A DNA stretch of 64,000 bases, taken from positions 528,501-592,500 of the forward strand of contig CM063249.1 of the NCBI GenBank assembly GCA_032158295.1. The letters run 5' to 3'. The DNA is from Pycnopodia helianthoides (taxonomy: Eukaryota; Echinodermata; Asteroidea; Forcipulatida; Asteriidae). The notes below the pieces were generated by a model. That model saw nothing but the letters and a program-made list of their open reading frames with translations. It ran no database searches and was not told the DNA's origin. Numbering within the stretch: the first letter of the stretch is position 1; every line of letters starts with the position of its first letter. The position numbers and the translations under genes were made by a program. This document shows positions 1 to 10,722 of this stretch, piece by piece.

Positions 1-476
1 GAGGGCATATGCATCAACATGGCGGCGGGCGAAAGTCTGCGTGATCACCTCACATCAATTGACCAATCAAAAACAGTCTTGCATAACACCGAAGATAGGT
101 GCTAATTGGTATTGCCATTTCAGTATACAAAGTGTTAATTTAACACCTCAGGTGCAGTCAAGGAAGCCTCACTATTCAGCAATCATATTCAGCACGTACT
201 TCTCAGCACTTCTACTTTGTGGGAGAAAATGTAACACTATTGGTGCTGCTTTGTGCACTTCAGGTGCACACACTTGCTTAGCACCCAGTATTTAGCACTT
301 TTGTTTTTAGAGTGTAGAAGAAACCGGTTACCTGCCAAAGTGCCGTCGTAATCGTACTGCTTTTGACTGGCTCCCTGCAAATGTTTGCTCGGCAGACAAT
401 TAATCTATTGAGCACTGTCGTCTGCTGGGCAGTTCTAATGAAAGTTTGGCCCAAGTCTGGTATCCAGTCTTTTGAC

Positions 477-862
477 TTAAAGGCAGTGGACACTATTGGT
501 AATTACTCAAAATAATTATTAGCATAAAACCTTACTTGGTAACGAGTAATGGGGAGAGGTTGACAGTATAAAACATTGTGAGAAACGGCTCCCTCTGAGG
601 TGACATGGTTTTCGAGAAAGAAGTAATTTTCCCCGAATTTGGTTTCGAGACCTCAGAATTAGAATTTGAGGTCTCGAAATCAACCATCTGAAAGCACACA
701 ACTTCGTGTGACAAGGGTGTTTTTTCTTTTATAGTTATCTCGCAACTTCGACGACCAATTGAGCTCAAGTTTTTACAAGTTTGTTATTCTATTCATATGT
801 TGAGATACACCAAGTGAGAAGACTGGTCTTTGACAATTACCAATAGTGTCCAGTGTCTTTAA
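477..862. mobile_element. MITE with ~29-bp terminal inverted repeats and TTAA ends
   Basis: The left end (TTAAAGGCAGTGGACACTAT...) and the right end, read on the other strand (TTAAAGACACTGGACACTAT...), are inverted copies that stay similar for about 29 bp. Both ends carry TTAA, the target preferred by piggyBac-type transposases. The 386-bp element has no coding capacity, so it would be a non-autonomous passenger. An internal palindrome (GAGACCTCAGAATT / AATTTGAGGTCTC) lies near 646-678. The superfamily is inferred from the TTAA alone. Confidence 0.75.
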
Positions 863-1511
863 TAGAGCATTGCTAATTGGCACATTCTAAAGAAAAATAA
901 ACAATAGCTCTTAAAATACTTAACATTGTATAATACTGCTTAGTACCTTTTTTAGCAGTTGCATGCAATTCGTACCCAAACACCCGCAAGTAAAGCAGCC
1001 GCAAGTGGTTGCAAAATTTGACGAACATTCGATCATAAAAGGTCTTAGTCTGGAGTTGACAACTTTCACGTTTCCGATGTTAACGGACTCTCTGCAATCA
1101 AAGAAGCATACTTGTGTAATTTGATGTGTTAGCAGCGGTTAAGGTGTAAGCTGTAGAATGCATGGGAGAGTCTAACTGTTTCAATTACTAATGTTAACTT
1201 AGACGCAATTCAATCTTCTGATTGTGATGTCTTTTTGTATTTTGAAATAATAAAAATAAATAAACTAAAAATAAGTATACAATGTATTAACAGAGGTTAA
1301 GATATAAGCTGTAGAATGCAGGGGGATTCCCGCCCGAGTAGCTCGTTGATACATTTCTGGCAGGACTCGAGAGGGAAGCATTGAGTATACAGTGCTCTTA
1401 TCACACATCGGTGTAAGTGTACAAACTAAAAGAATAATCTGTATTCCCGGTACAATAACATATATAATTGTTTGCGGTGCCAGCTGCTAATGAGAATCGC
1501 AATTACCCTCT

Positions 1512-1650
1512 CGTCACCGGGCACGCCGAGTGGTCTTTGGGGGCACTGGTTTGTGGGGTTTTGAATCCCAGACCGGCCTTGTTGGGATCCCTCTACCGAC
1601 TACAGTATTAGGTATGTTTGGGCCGTGCAGCACTTAAAACACAGGGACCC
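1512..1650 (+). repeat. Possible degenerate tRNA-derived SINE head
   Basis: The segment has an A-box-like GCCGAGTGGTC near 1528 followed by a B-box-like GGTTTTGAATCCC about 30 bp later. This is the arrangement of an internal RNA polymerase III promoter. The intervening sequence does not fold as a canonical tRNA and the body is not matched elsewhere in the window, so this is tentative. Confidence 0.35.
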
Positions 1651-1868
1651 GTATTCTCGAAGGGTTTAAAAGACTTCACATTGTAAAACAGATGACCTTA
1701 CTCCCAACTTCCCAACTGTGTACTTGATTAGTTAAATGAGACATAGTTGTCTTCGAGTGAAGTCCACTCTTTCTTTCATTCTTCTCGAGGATGCAATAAG
1801 ACTGCAATGATGCGTAACGTTCGGAGACAGACTCCCCGGAGTTCTGAATAATTCATGGGTGGCATTTC

Positions 1869-1879
1869 TCCCGCTCTCT

Positions 1880-1914
<35 letters not shown>
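1869..1914. repeat. CT/GA microsatellite
   Basis: A run of CT dinucleotides, interrupted once near 1884-1889. It creates the spurious Glu/Arg-rich open frame on the minus strand. A related CT/T-rich tract lies at 2150-2225. Confidence 0.9.
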
Positions 1915-1918
<4 letters not shown>

Positions 1919-3207
1919 GCTGCGGTGCCTCCTCTGTCCCAAAGAACACCGCCGGCAGTCTTTCGTTACAGCACATTTCACATTTTGCAATTGCATGTAT
2001 GACGACCGCCCGTCGGTCGAGATGAAGATGCCTGTGAAGAGAAGCTTGAGTCAAAAGGAATTTTCTTGAAAACCGGTTGTATCGAGGGAAAAGTCACACA
2101 CTCCAAACAACTCTTAAATTGCATAGGTGCTTTTCTTAGAAATCCTTTTTTTCTCTCTCTCTCTCTCTCTGTCTTTTTTTTCTTCTTTGTTCCCCCCTTT
2201 TTTTGTTTGTTTTTTTTTTTTTTGCTTTCTTCTTTGCGAGAAACTGATGTTTCAAAGTGGGTCCTGGATTTGTTCTTGCCTAAACTTCTTCTTTCTTTTT
2301 TAGTGAAACACCACTCCTCCAAGTTTTGCACTGGGAGACAATACAAACATTAGTTTGTGTTTTATTTTATATATGTGTTTTTGGTTTAGTATTTGTTTTT
2401 GCGCCACACTGAGTTTTGTAGGCACTATACACTCTGGCATTTTGTTTAAGGCACTGTACACTCTGGCTTCCCCTTTTTTGTTGAGGGAAAATATATCTAG
2501 AGGCACTTCAGACAAGACGCGACCCGCAACCACTACATTCTAGGGCAGCCTTTGTGCTAGGAAACCAAGCTGGTTGTGGGCCTTATTCCAAACCTCGGCT
2601 TTTGGGCTCTGGCTCCGGCTCGGGCTCCGTCTACATATTGTACGGTTTTTCCAACACCAACCGAACCCCGCAGCCGGAGATGAAGTCTAGGCCGAGGTTT
2701 AGAAAGAAAAAACAAAACTGGCGATGAGACACTGGTGGACATCCCGTATATATTAATTTAAAGGAAAACTTCTATATGTGTTAGGTTGAAATCAGCGGAT
2801 AGCATTCATGTTCCAACTAAATTGCAACGTGAGTGATTTTCTTTTACTTTACATGAAGTGTTGACTGGAGGATGATGAAGTCCCCAGCACAGTCAGCAGA
2901 CACAACAGCACTCTGCCACCGACACAAATATAAAGTACTCAGACTGAGTTTAATCACAGCAGGCTCCCATGCAGTTGACATCTGCGGCTGAATTTGCAAA
3001 GATTCTTAAGCTGAAGACGATCACGATTGCTCAGAATAGACAGATATTGCTTAGCTCAATTTAGAATCGGCCGAAATGCATTGCCGTGTAACTGTACGTT
3101 TACATGATAACACTGTGTGAATGGTTCATTCTTACCCAACGTTTGTTTGTTTTGTGTTTTTGTTTTGTTGGTTTTTTGGTTTGTTGTTGTTGTTGCTTTT
3201 TTTCCCC

Positions 3208-3362
3208 TGTAGATGTTAAATTTGAGTAGGGGATAAATGAGAATTTCGATTTTTGTGTTTTTATGTGTGAGAAGCACTGTATACCAAGTGCTTTCACCAG
3301 TCAGGTAAAAAAAAAAGAATCCACAGGCATATTACTCAGGTGGGATTCGAACCCACGACCTA
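3208..3362 (-). mobile_element. SINE family 2 copy, minus strand
   Basis: Read on the minus strand it starts with a tRNA-like B box (GGGTTCGAATCCCACC) and continues into a body that recurs at 10612, 11613, 20905 and 34210. On the + strand the body reads AGATGTTAAATTTG, then AAGCACTGTATACC, then AATCCACAGGCATATTA. The copy ends 44 bp before the acceptor of the exon at 3407. The A-box end is missing, so it is truncated at its 5' side. Confidence 0.7.
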
Positions 3363-3406
3363 TTTATAATGTCTTTACATTTCACTCTTAATTTGTGTGT
3401 CCTTAG

Positions 3407-3537
3407 GAGTCCACCATTGAAGGTCTGGAAGAGAGCAATGAGAAGTTGCAGTCTGATCTGAAATTGGCTTTCAAGAGAATATCTGATCTGCAGCATGCAC
3501 TGCAGAATGATGATGACAGCGATAGTGATCTAGGAAG
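3407..3537 (+). CDS. MYO18A: MYO18A-like exon: end of coiled coil and acidic patch
   Basis: The exon follows an acceptor (TGTGTCCTTAG) and ends at AG|GTAAATG. It is 131 bp, begins in phase 0 and ends in phase 2. It encodes ESTIEGLEESNEKL followed by QSDLKLAFKRISDLQHALQ and an acidic DDDSDSDLG. The block DLKLAFKRIxDLQ is the signature of the last coiled-coil segment of class XVIII myosins. In vertebrate MYO18A the same block is also followed by an acidic stretch rich in Asp, Glu and Ser. In the family, this coiled coil dimerises a poorly active actin-binding motor involved in Golgi and actomyosin organisation. The motor and PDZ domains would be upstream of the window. Reading past the donor gives an immediate stop (AGG TAA), so splicing is required. 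Only the tail is visible; MYO18A and MYO18B are not strictly distinguished, since invertebrates often have one gene. Confidence 0.88.
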
Positions 3538-4654
3538 GTAAATGTTTACCTATGTACATGTGTATTAGTCATTCTAGTACATGACACACCCGTAGAGATG
3601 TGAAGGAGGGGGTTAGTACAAAGCTTTGATTCAAGAGAATATCTGATCTGCAGCATGCACTGCAGAATGATGATGACAGCGATAGTGATCTAGGAAGGTA
3701 AATGTCAACTTATCTATGGCACACCAGCAGGTATGCGAATTTGAAGGAAGGAGAAAAGAGCTTTCCAGTAAAAATCTGATCTGCAGTATGTTCTGCAGAA
3801 TGATGATGGTAGTGATAGTGATCTAGGAAGGTAAATGTCTACAATGAGTGTAGTCATTCTAGTCCATAGTGCACCCATTAGGGAGGTGGAGGCGGGGGTA
3901 TAGAGCTTTCCAGAAAGTATCTGATCTGCAGCATGTTCTGCAGAATGATGATGGTAGTGAAATTGATCTAGGTAGGTATTTGTCTACTTATTTGTAACTT
4001 GTACGTAGTCCTTGGCACACCCACAGAGATCTGAACGAGGGAGTTAGTACAATAGCTTTGTTTCAAGAGAATGTCTGGTCTGCAGTATGTACTGCAGAAT
4101 GATGGTAGTACATGTAGTAATCAATGTACACGCTTAAGACTGTGATCATTCGCTTCTAGGTGTGTTCAAAAGAGTATTAAGTTTGCAGCATATTCTGCAG
4201 AATGGTGACAGTAGCATTGTGGTGGAGGCAGCGGGAAAGGGGCTGTAGAGCTCAGGTTTAAGAGAATATCTGATTTATAGCATGCACTACAGAATGATGA
4301 TGGTAGCAACATGGTTGGGGGCCTGGCAACATTCACTGCATTAACATGTTTTCAGTATTAAAGAACATGATGTAAAGCAAGCTTCTCAAGTCTCAACTTG
4401 TGACGATTGAACAGATTGATTAAACTCTATATATGACCAATCACAAAATGAGTCCAAACTAGCCTACATGTCCAACATCTATGACACTCAAAGCTTTAGC
4501 ATGCAATGTTACCCGTCAGTGTGCATACATGTAGATACCCATTTTACTTTAGTAGGCAGAATGAGAGGATCAATAATCAACTGCACTCTTGAAAATAAAA
4601 ACGCCTACCTGCTTTGTGCATCAATTTGATATATGTGACTTGGTTTGGTTTCAG
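3538..4654 (+). other. Intron between the first two MYO18A-like exons
   Basis: The intron runs from GTAAATG at 3538 to TTGGTTTCAG at 4654. Most of it is filled by decaying copies of the 3' end of the preceding exon (3628-4330). The remaining 4330-4654 holds nothing recognisable apart from AT-rich sequence. An open frame just upstream of 4655 reads through the acceptor and is not coding. Confidence 0.85.
3628..4330 (+). repeat. Six tandem decayed copies of an exon's 3' end plus splice donor
   Basis: The block TCAAGAGAATATCTGATCTG, then CAGCATGCACTGCAGAATG, then GATGACAGCGATAGTG, then CTAGGAAGGTAAATG is the last ~65 bp of the exon at 3407-3537 plus its donor. It recurs with ATCTGAT or its equivalent at 3641, 3774, 3919, 4073, 4176 and 4267; the original is at 3481. 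Spacings are 160, 133, 145, 154, 103 and 91 bp. The copy at 3631 is essentially identical, donor included. The copy at 3774 has a changed core but keeps the donor. At 3919 the donor reads GTAGGTATT, and the last three copies lack a clear donor. The spacers also share GAGCTTT-like motifs, so the repeat unit included intron sequence. No copy has a good acceptor directly in front of it. Confidence 0.9.
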
Positions 4655-4813
4655 TGATTCGGATAGTGGTGATGACATACCTAGTTACGATCCTCGGTAC
4701 AGTCGTCGATACTCTTCTCGCAGTTACCGTGGAAGTACCAGCAGTGTTGACTCCACGCCTCGTTTGGGTCGACGCCGGGTGTTATCGTCGGCATCTGACG
4801 AGTCGCTCACAAG
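4655..4813 (+). CDS. MYO18A: MYO18A-like exon: Ser/Arg-rich tail
   Basis: The exon starts after TTTGGTTTCAG and ends at ACAAG|GTAAAT. It is 159 bp, phase 2 to phase 2. Joined to the previous exon it continues the acidic patch (LGSDSDSGDDIPSYDP) and then a Ser/Arg/Tyr-rich stretch (RYSRRYSSRSYRGS) and GRRRVLSSASDESLTR. Vertebrate MYO18A also ends in a Ser-rich, low-complexity tail with an RYSHSYLSDSD-like stretch, so the composition fits the family although residues are not closely conserved. The RRRVLS and SLTR pieces resemble sites for basophilic kinases; that is inference. The frame is open upstream of the acceptor by chance. The exact phase match on both sides supports the call. Confidence 0.85.
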
Positions 4814-5049
4814 GTAAATAATCATTTAGCAGAATGTTTGTCCTCAAAATGGCAATCTCTTTTGAACAGTCACCCTTCATGTAAAGGGTTGATAGAAGAG
4901 ATCAAAACCTGGGTGTTAATGTATCCTAAGAATTATTGGTCAAAGGTCGTTGCTAGAGTCATTGATGCATTTGGCTCTTTTTGTGCGTATTACTTGATTG
5001 TACCTCAATATGAATTTTTAAGCTGAAATGAAGTAACACAGTACCTGTA

Positions 5050-5285
5050 AAGGTAACTTATGTCTTAGGATTTCCCTAGATCTCCCAACCCTGGGTTTTC
5101 CAAGGTTTTCCCAAGGACTTTCCAGGTGTTGGGGGATTACCCAGATCTTCCTTGATTTTACGAGGAAATCCTTGGATTTCCGAGCTATTGCAGGATTTCC
5201 TATATGTAGGATATCTTAGGTTTTCCATGATTTTCCCAGGTTTCCTTTGAGTTCTCGGGTTTCCACAGATTTCAAGTGTTCCAGG
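5050..5285 (+). repeat. Degenerate short-period repeat of GGTTTTCC / GGATTTCC motifs
   Basis: Variants such as GGATTTCC, GGTTTTCC and CCCAGGTTTCC recur roughly every 12-20 bp over about 230 bp. The period is irregular and copies are diverged, so this looks like an old, decayed minisatellite. No coding potential is seen. Confidence 0.6.
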
Positions 5286-8200
5286 ATCAAATGCACCGTT
5301 GACAGCTCCTTTTCTTTACTGTTTATCTAAGTTCTTTAAGGTCAAGCTTCAGCGATCTGCACTCAAAAAAACCTCCGACTTCCACAAAGGCGAAGCGGGG
5401 TAAAAAAATTGCTGAAAATGTATGTTAGCTCTTCTGGAATTTTGCACCCTAGGTAGAAATGTGTGACGAGACATTATACAAGCGTAGTGAAGACAAGCCG
5501 AAAGTCCTTGTTTTAATTGGTGGCCATGTTTTTCAGGTTCCATTTGACGTGAAAAGGATCTGACTTACCCTGGTGCCATAGCCTTAGTTTGGTCACACCA
5601 AGACCCTTTTCCAAACCACGACATTGATTTCACTTGTGGCTAAGGCTCTTTCAGTCATTTTGAGAAATGTGCACTTCTGGTACGGTGCTTTAAACAGGCA
5701 ACCCGGACCCTGAGCCTCAGCCGAAAAAACCTGGTTTGGAAAAGGGCTTAGATGATTTTGAATAAAAGCTGCATGGCCCCCTTTTGTAAAAAGTCTGTTC
5801 TTAAAGTTTAGGACTTGGTATTGGTGCCAGCTAGTAGGTACTGCAAAACACTTATGTTTTCGCTGTGTAGTCAATTATATTAGAATAGTCTGAAGCCGCT
5901 CTTTGCTTTTATTAGAGTTTTAGTCTCCTTGAAACATGGCAACAGCTATGATATGCACAAATAGCAAGTACGATGAGGTTCATTGTGTTGTATTGATTCA
6001 AGCTCAAATCAAAACATCTAACGTCTACAACTTAATGTCATTAATAATAATTATATATTTGTTTCTGTCTCGGAATCAGAAACATGTTTGGCTTCAACCA
6101 AACAGCAAGGAAAACAACCTTTAACGAAAACGTAGCCAATACTATAAATATCTGACAGCTTTTAATAATACCCAAACCAAGTTGTTTCTTGTTTACAAAA
6201 ACAAAAACAACTACGTTTTTAATTTAAAGAACAGCTACTAGATTTATTTATTCATAACAAATAAACCACTGTCTACATTTTCTCTGGTAAATGAAATAAG
6301 CAAAGCTACACCTTGCTTGTTTTTTGTTTTTTTTATTTAGTATTATTATTTTCTTTTTACAATTGACTGAGTGCGATGTTTCCCCTTTAAACTCATCAAG
6401 TATGCCCAAGACCCCCCCCCACCGTAACTAAAAAGTCCTCATTCGAGGAAGTACAGCACTTTGAGCGACAAAGCTCAGAGCGCCGCGGTGACCGAGAAAA
6501 GCTTGATGCTTGAGATTTAGTGTCAAGGGACCTCTGAGAATGCTGACCTTCAAAAGTATGTTTAATTAAGACGCGAACGGCACACACCCCTGGAATTCGT
6601 CAAGTGTTAAGATGCTCTCTCAAACCGTGCCATCTTCTTCGAGAAAGAAGAAGGCACTCGAGTGAACTCTTAAGGAGGAGAAGGTTGAATATTTGTTTCC
6701 TGGCAGAAATGGACTTCTTTAATTCATTGTTTCATTTGTATTTGTATTTATCGATGTATTTATTTATGTTTTTTTTTTATGTATTGGGAAATTAGGGTGA
6801 CATGAATTGCATTTATTACATTTCAGTGTCCGTGAATGGAGAATTCATGAAGTTAAGACTTGTCACGAATTTTGATTAATTAAATTTGGATTCTTGTTCA
6901 CAGCTCAACAAACTAAAAATTGAACTGGTCTTCTTGTAATCACTTGTGGTGATGCAATTGAAAGACGAAAAAAGAAACATCGTATAACATATAAATAATA
7001 ATTGATTGTGATAAGTCTGCATAAATGTTTTGAAAGGCTGAACACCACTCAGTAAAAAGGGATGTCTAAACCCATTAGGATTCTATTTCTGTTTGATATA
7101 TTGCCTCAACACACTTGCTTGTCTCGAGTGGTTAAGAGCAAAGTGACATTTATCAAACAGTGTATATTTGAACATTTCAATTGTCATTATTTTTCGTGAA
7201 GGGAAAAGTGAGCCATTTTGATGGATCTGACACGGTGAGTTTGTAAGGCAGACTAATCCACACCTGAGATACAAATTTTAAAAAAGCCTCCCATGGCCGT
7301 AGCCTTTCTGGTTTACTCCTTTTCCCTCCAATCTGCATCAAGTTTCCCCAGTAGACATTGTGCAACCGCGTCACATGATTGCATTCATAAGTGGTGCCCT
7401 TTTTCGGGGTGATCACCTCATGGTATGACAGATTTCTGCCGCGGAACTATACGCGGGGAGCCAGTCAAAAAATAGGGCACTGGACATGTTTTTTTTGGGC
7501 CGGTGACCTTAATCTGGTAAGCAAAGTTGTTTTGTGCTTTGGGAATTCGTCTCCTGAAGCAGCTCTGTCAAATTGGCCCGATTTTGATCAAAAACTCAAT
7601 GTTAGCTCTTCATAGAAATTCGTGTATAGGCCTACCCCTCGGAAAAAGGTTCCCACGCCCCAATACTTCACTGTTGTATCAGGGCGAAGCACTTTATCCA
7701 TGGAAAGGGTTAACCTTTTTTCTCGAAACTTTTCAAGGGGACCAAAGCAATTGCCTCAGCTTGCCGCCATGATGTGTCAAAACCCTAAAGCTTGTACCGC
7801 CTATAAGTTTAGTCCGACGCAAAATCAAATTATTCACACAGTGCGGCTCTCGGTGCTGCGTCTCTGATTGTTAACTGTTGACACGCAGCTCAACTGTGCA
7901 CGCGGCGATCGGTACACAAAACGATTGCGTTTCGGGTAATCTCATGACGACTGATGCACAATGTCTTCATTCCTACATTCTCGTCTTGCATCCGCCTCTA
8001 CATCTTGTCAGAAAATTAGACAGTTTGTTGAAAAGTCTTGCATGCACGCGGTGCCGATTTGAAATGAATGTCTAACTGTGAGTTTCTCTTCCTTTCCTCT
8101 TTTTGTTGTTGTTGATATGAAGAGCTTTCCTTCCCTTTAATAGTACCTCTACCTTACTGTAATGGTCGTCTGTGTGTAACTTAAATCCTTTCGGATATTT

Positions 8201-9121
8201 TGCAGTTCGTGGATAACACTTATTCATTTGAGTTTTGCCTGAGCGATTGTTTCTGTTTTTTGTAACTGTTGAGTCATAGAGCACACTCATTATAGCTCTT
8301 GTTGTCTAGAAGAGGGAGAAGTAGACTTGTGACCTAAGTGATTCTATAGTTGATTTTCATTTGTATTTAACCTGTGTTATATTCCAGCATTTTAGATGTA
8401 GACTTTCCGGATCAAGGTTCTATCATTCACTGATGACTCAGTGATACCTCGGCAGAATCATTGATCTAGTTTCTTCTTTCTAGCCTATATTTCTTAATCT
8501 ATTTGAAAGTTGTGCTCTAATTGTTATTTATTTATTTTATTTTTTAGGTATTTGTAAATGTTGTTTAATATGATGCATAAAGTGATGAGATGGGTGTGGT
8601 ATGTTTGTGAATGGATATAATAAGAACCCGGTGTCCAGATGTGGACCCAAATGCAAATGTGGTCACGTGCTCAAGCAGCGACCCTCATCAAGGTCACTAG
8701 AGGACGCATCATTGGCCAATAGCCGTACATGGCGCGGACACAAATGCGCTGCCCACTCCCTCCTCGGCAATGGTTGCGTATTCAAGAGTTCTGTTGACTA
8801 AAGTGAAACTCAACTCACCTTGAATGTTTAAGAATTCCCTCTTTTTTTTTTTTTTTTTGCTAAATATGTTCATGTATTTTGTGTATTTGATAGGACATTG
8901 CACTTTTCACCTGTATATTCTGTGGCTATTAGAACTCATCTTTAAGGTAAATCTGACTACATCGTCATATTTAGGACAACTTCTACGGGGCTTGGTCTAA
9001 ACAAAATACTTCCTTGGTAATATCTGTAGAACTCAAAGTAGGTAATTATTGTACACGTAGATACGTTGTTTCGAATTTTGAAAACTGGGAGAATTGAGTT
9101 CGGAAGATTGTTTGTTCCCCT

Positions 9122-9295
9122 CTATAGACCTCATTGCATCGTGACGTCGTTTGAGTAGGGCGCCCTTGGAATTGGCTAGTGGTAAAAGGAAGATTGCTCA
9201 TTGGCCCATTGTGTGCGTCGCGCGTACTCAGATGTTCATCGTTGTTTTACCTCTAAGATGGCGGCATGGTGACGTCAATGCATAAAGGTCCATAT
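9122..9295. mobile_element. Short MITE with imperfect inverted ends carrying TGACGTC
   Basis: The left end (CTATAGACCTCATTGCATC, then GTGACGTC) and the right end on the other strand (TATATGGACCTTTATGCATT, then GACGTCAC) form imperfect inverted repeats of about 27 bp around a ~120-bp core. The core holds ATTGGCTAG, ATTGGCCCATTG and AAGATGGCGGC (9255-9265), and the right arm holds the palindrome TGACGTCA (9270-9277). These resemble CCAAT, YY1 and CRE sites, but in an inverted-repeat element they need not be functional. No coding capacity. Confidence 0.65.
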
Positions 9296-9737
9296 AAAGT
9301 TGTTTGCTCTTTTAATTGCTTGTTGGTTATTTTTAATGCCGTCTATAGAACACTTATGGAACGGAGTTATGTGGCAATGACGTACAGTGGAACACGCTAA
9401 TCCAATATGCCAATGTTAATCAGTCAAACAATCCCACCATGGAGGAAGGATTCAAACCGAGGAGTTCACAGCCGGAAGTTATAAAGCTTAGTGTAGCAAT
9501 TAGGAATTGTATAAAGAAACAAAACAAAAAAGTGTTCTCGATGTATTGATGGGGGGAAAAGGGACTTGCAAAAGATAAAAAAGCTATAAAGCCATCTGTT
9601 TGATGTAGGTTCTGCAAAGTACAATCATGGTAATGATATATTTGAAGTGGCCGTGTGAATCCTGCCTATCCAATATCGAGAAAAAAACATCTCAGTGGAG
9701 GATGCGCATTAATACAGACCTCAACCCCCCCCCCCCC

Positions 9738-9818
9738 CTTAGGCAGTAGACAGGGACCTCCACCTCCTCAGGCGGTAGACAGGGACCTCCACCTCCTTAG
9801 GCGGTAGACAGGGAGCGC
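9738..9818 (+). repeat. Three-copy 29-bp minisatellite next to a poly-C run
   Basis: The unit AGGCGGTAGACAGGGACCTC plus CACCTCCTT occurs three times in a row, the last one incomplete. It follows a run of about 16 C at 9725-9740. The following 9854-10088 is less AT-rich than its surroundings and open in both orientations. Confidence 0.8.
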
Positions 9819-9853
9819 CTCAATCACAGTAAAGCTGCTCTTTACCCTGCTCC

Positions 9854-10088
9854 TCAGCAAGTGAGGGGATGCGTAGTGCCTTCTAGAGGTGTCACATCGG
9901 GGATTGCCGGAGGACAGTGGAATGCATCCCCTGTAGTCTTCCAAGACGTGCTGAGGGGCATTCCTATTGAACATGGGATGAGTGGTACGGGGAGGGTGAG
10001 ACAGACATACTTACCTGATTGGTGTGGGACACACACTTCACAACTGGACATCCCGGTCTCAATTAGTTGCATTTCCTCGTCGGTCTAA
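9854..10088 (-). other. Uncertain coding-like segment with a consensus donor, minus strand
   Basis: The minus strand has an open stretch that reads TDEEMQLIETGMSSCEVCV before a perfect donor match, CAG|GTAAGTATG, with the exon's last base at 10015. A weak acceptor (TTCATTAG) lies upstream near 10078-10085. No protein family is recognised, and the + strand is open over the same interval, which weakens the case. The + strand string ATACTTACCTG also equals the first 11 nt of U1 snRNA, but nothing downstream resembles U1. Confidence 0.2.
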
Positions 10089-10189
10089 TGAATTGCTCCA
10101 CCGATAAACGAGATATATACATTTAAAAAAATTCACTGCTCACCGTGAAAATTTTCCGAATAATTTGATAAGTAACACATTTTTATCAC

Positions 10190-10385
10190 TTGTCTGATTA
10201 TGAGGTGCACCATCGATGAAAAGGGAATTGCCTTGTGTTTCGTTTCGTTTTTGGAATTGTTTTATGGATGCTGTGGAAAACCCTGTTACTAGATTGACGA
10301 ATAACCATTTGTTTTTAATGAGTTTGGGTTCTTCACCAGTCTGATTATGAGGTGCTCCACCGTTGCAAAGCGAATTGTGTTTTGT
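10190..10385 (+). repeat. Imperfect direct repeat, ~148 bp apart
   Basis: TCTGATTATGAGGTGCACCA, followed by a diverged tail ending GAATTG, occurs near 10193, and TCTGATTATGAGGTGCTCCA near 10341. A shorter partial match (ATTGCTCCACCGAT) lies near 10092. This looks like an old tandem duplication. The ORFs across it are spurious. Confidence 0.6.
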
Positions 10386-10611
10386 TTGTTTGTTTGTTTC
10401 TTGTTTTTTTTTTTGTTTTTTTTCAGTGAAACTTTCATAGCTCACTGTGAAACATATGCAATACCCCTTTTCGTGCAATACCTTAAATAAAAGCTTGCAA
10501 CTTTCTCGTATCTACAAAAACATTGCTATTTGAAATATGAATCATATTTTTGGGGTCAAATCGGCCAAAACTCGTACCTAGCATCTTTAACTGTTAAAAT
10601 GTTTAATACAT

Positions 10612-10722
10612 GTAGATGTTAAACTTGCATTGGGGATAAAGATTGTTGTTTGGTTTTACCCTTACACCGATGTGTAAAAAGCACCCAGTACTTTTCTTGA
10701 GTCCTGCGAAAAAAATCCACAG
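10612..10722 (-). mobile_element. SINE family 2 body fragment
   Basis: It matches the body of the copies at 3208 and 11613: AGATGTTAAACTTGCATTGG, then TTTACCCTTACACCGATGTG, then AAAAATCCACAG on the + strand. The tRNA-like head is missing, so it is a truncated copy in the minus orientation. Confidence 0.65.

Larger units (their letters stand above)
1..3406 (+). other. Upstream intron of the MYO18A-like gene (partial)
   Basis: No coding exon could be recognised here. The first supported exon starts at 3407 in the middle of the coiled coil, so the preceding exon lies either before base 1 or unrecognised in this stretch; intron is the simplest reading. It holds a MITE (477-862), a possible tRNA-derived fragment (about 1512-1650), a CT microsatellite (1869-1914), T-rich tracts (2145-2225) and a SINE (3208-3362). 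A short motif around 1140-1160 recurs at about 1294-1320. The open frames here come from low-complexity DNA. Confidence 0.6.

Noticed and set aside
3641..3700. Duplicate functional exon downstream of the exon at 3407
   Set aside because: The copy keeps the donor but has no convincing acceptor, and splicing into it would not obviously keep the frame; treated as part of a decayed repeat array.
4838..5026. Open frame right after the exon at 4655-4813
   Set aside because: It starts in the intron after a good donor and has no similarity to myosin tails.
10006..10090. U1 snRNA gene or pseudogene on the plus strand
   Set aside because: Only the first 11 nt (ATACTTACCTG) match; the next bases, stem-loops and Sm site are not recognisable. 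A minus-strand donor site explains the string equally well.
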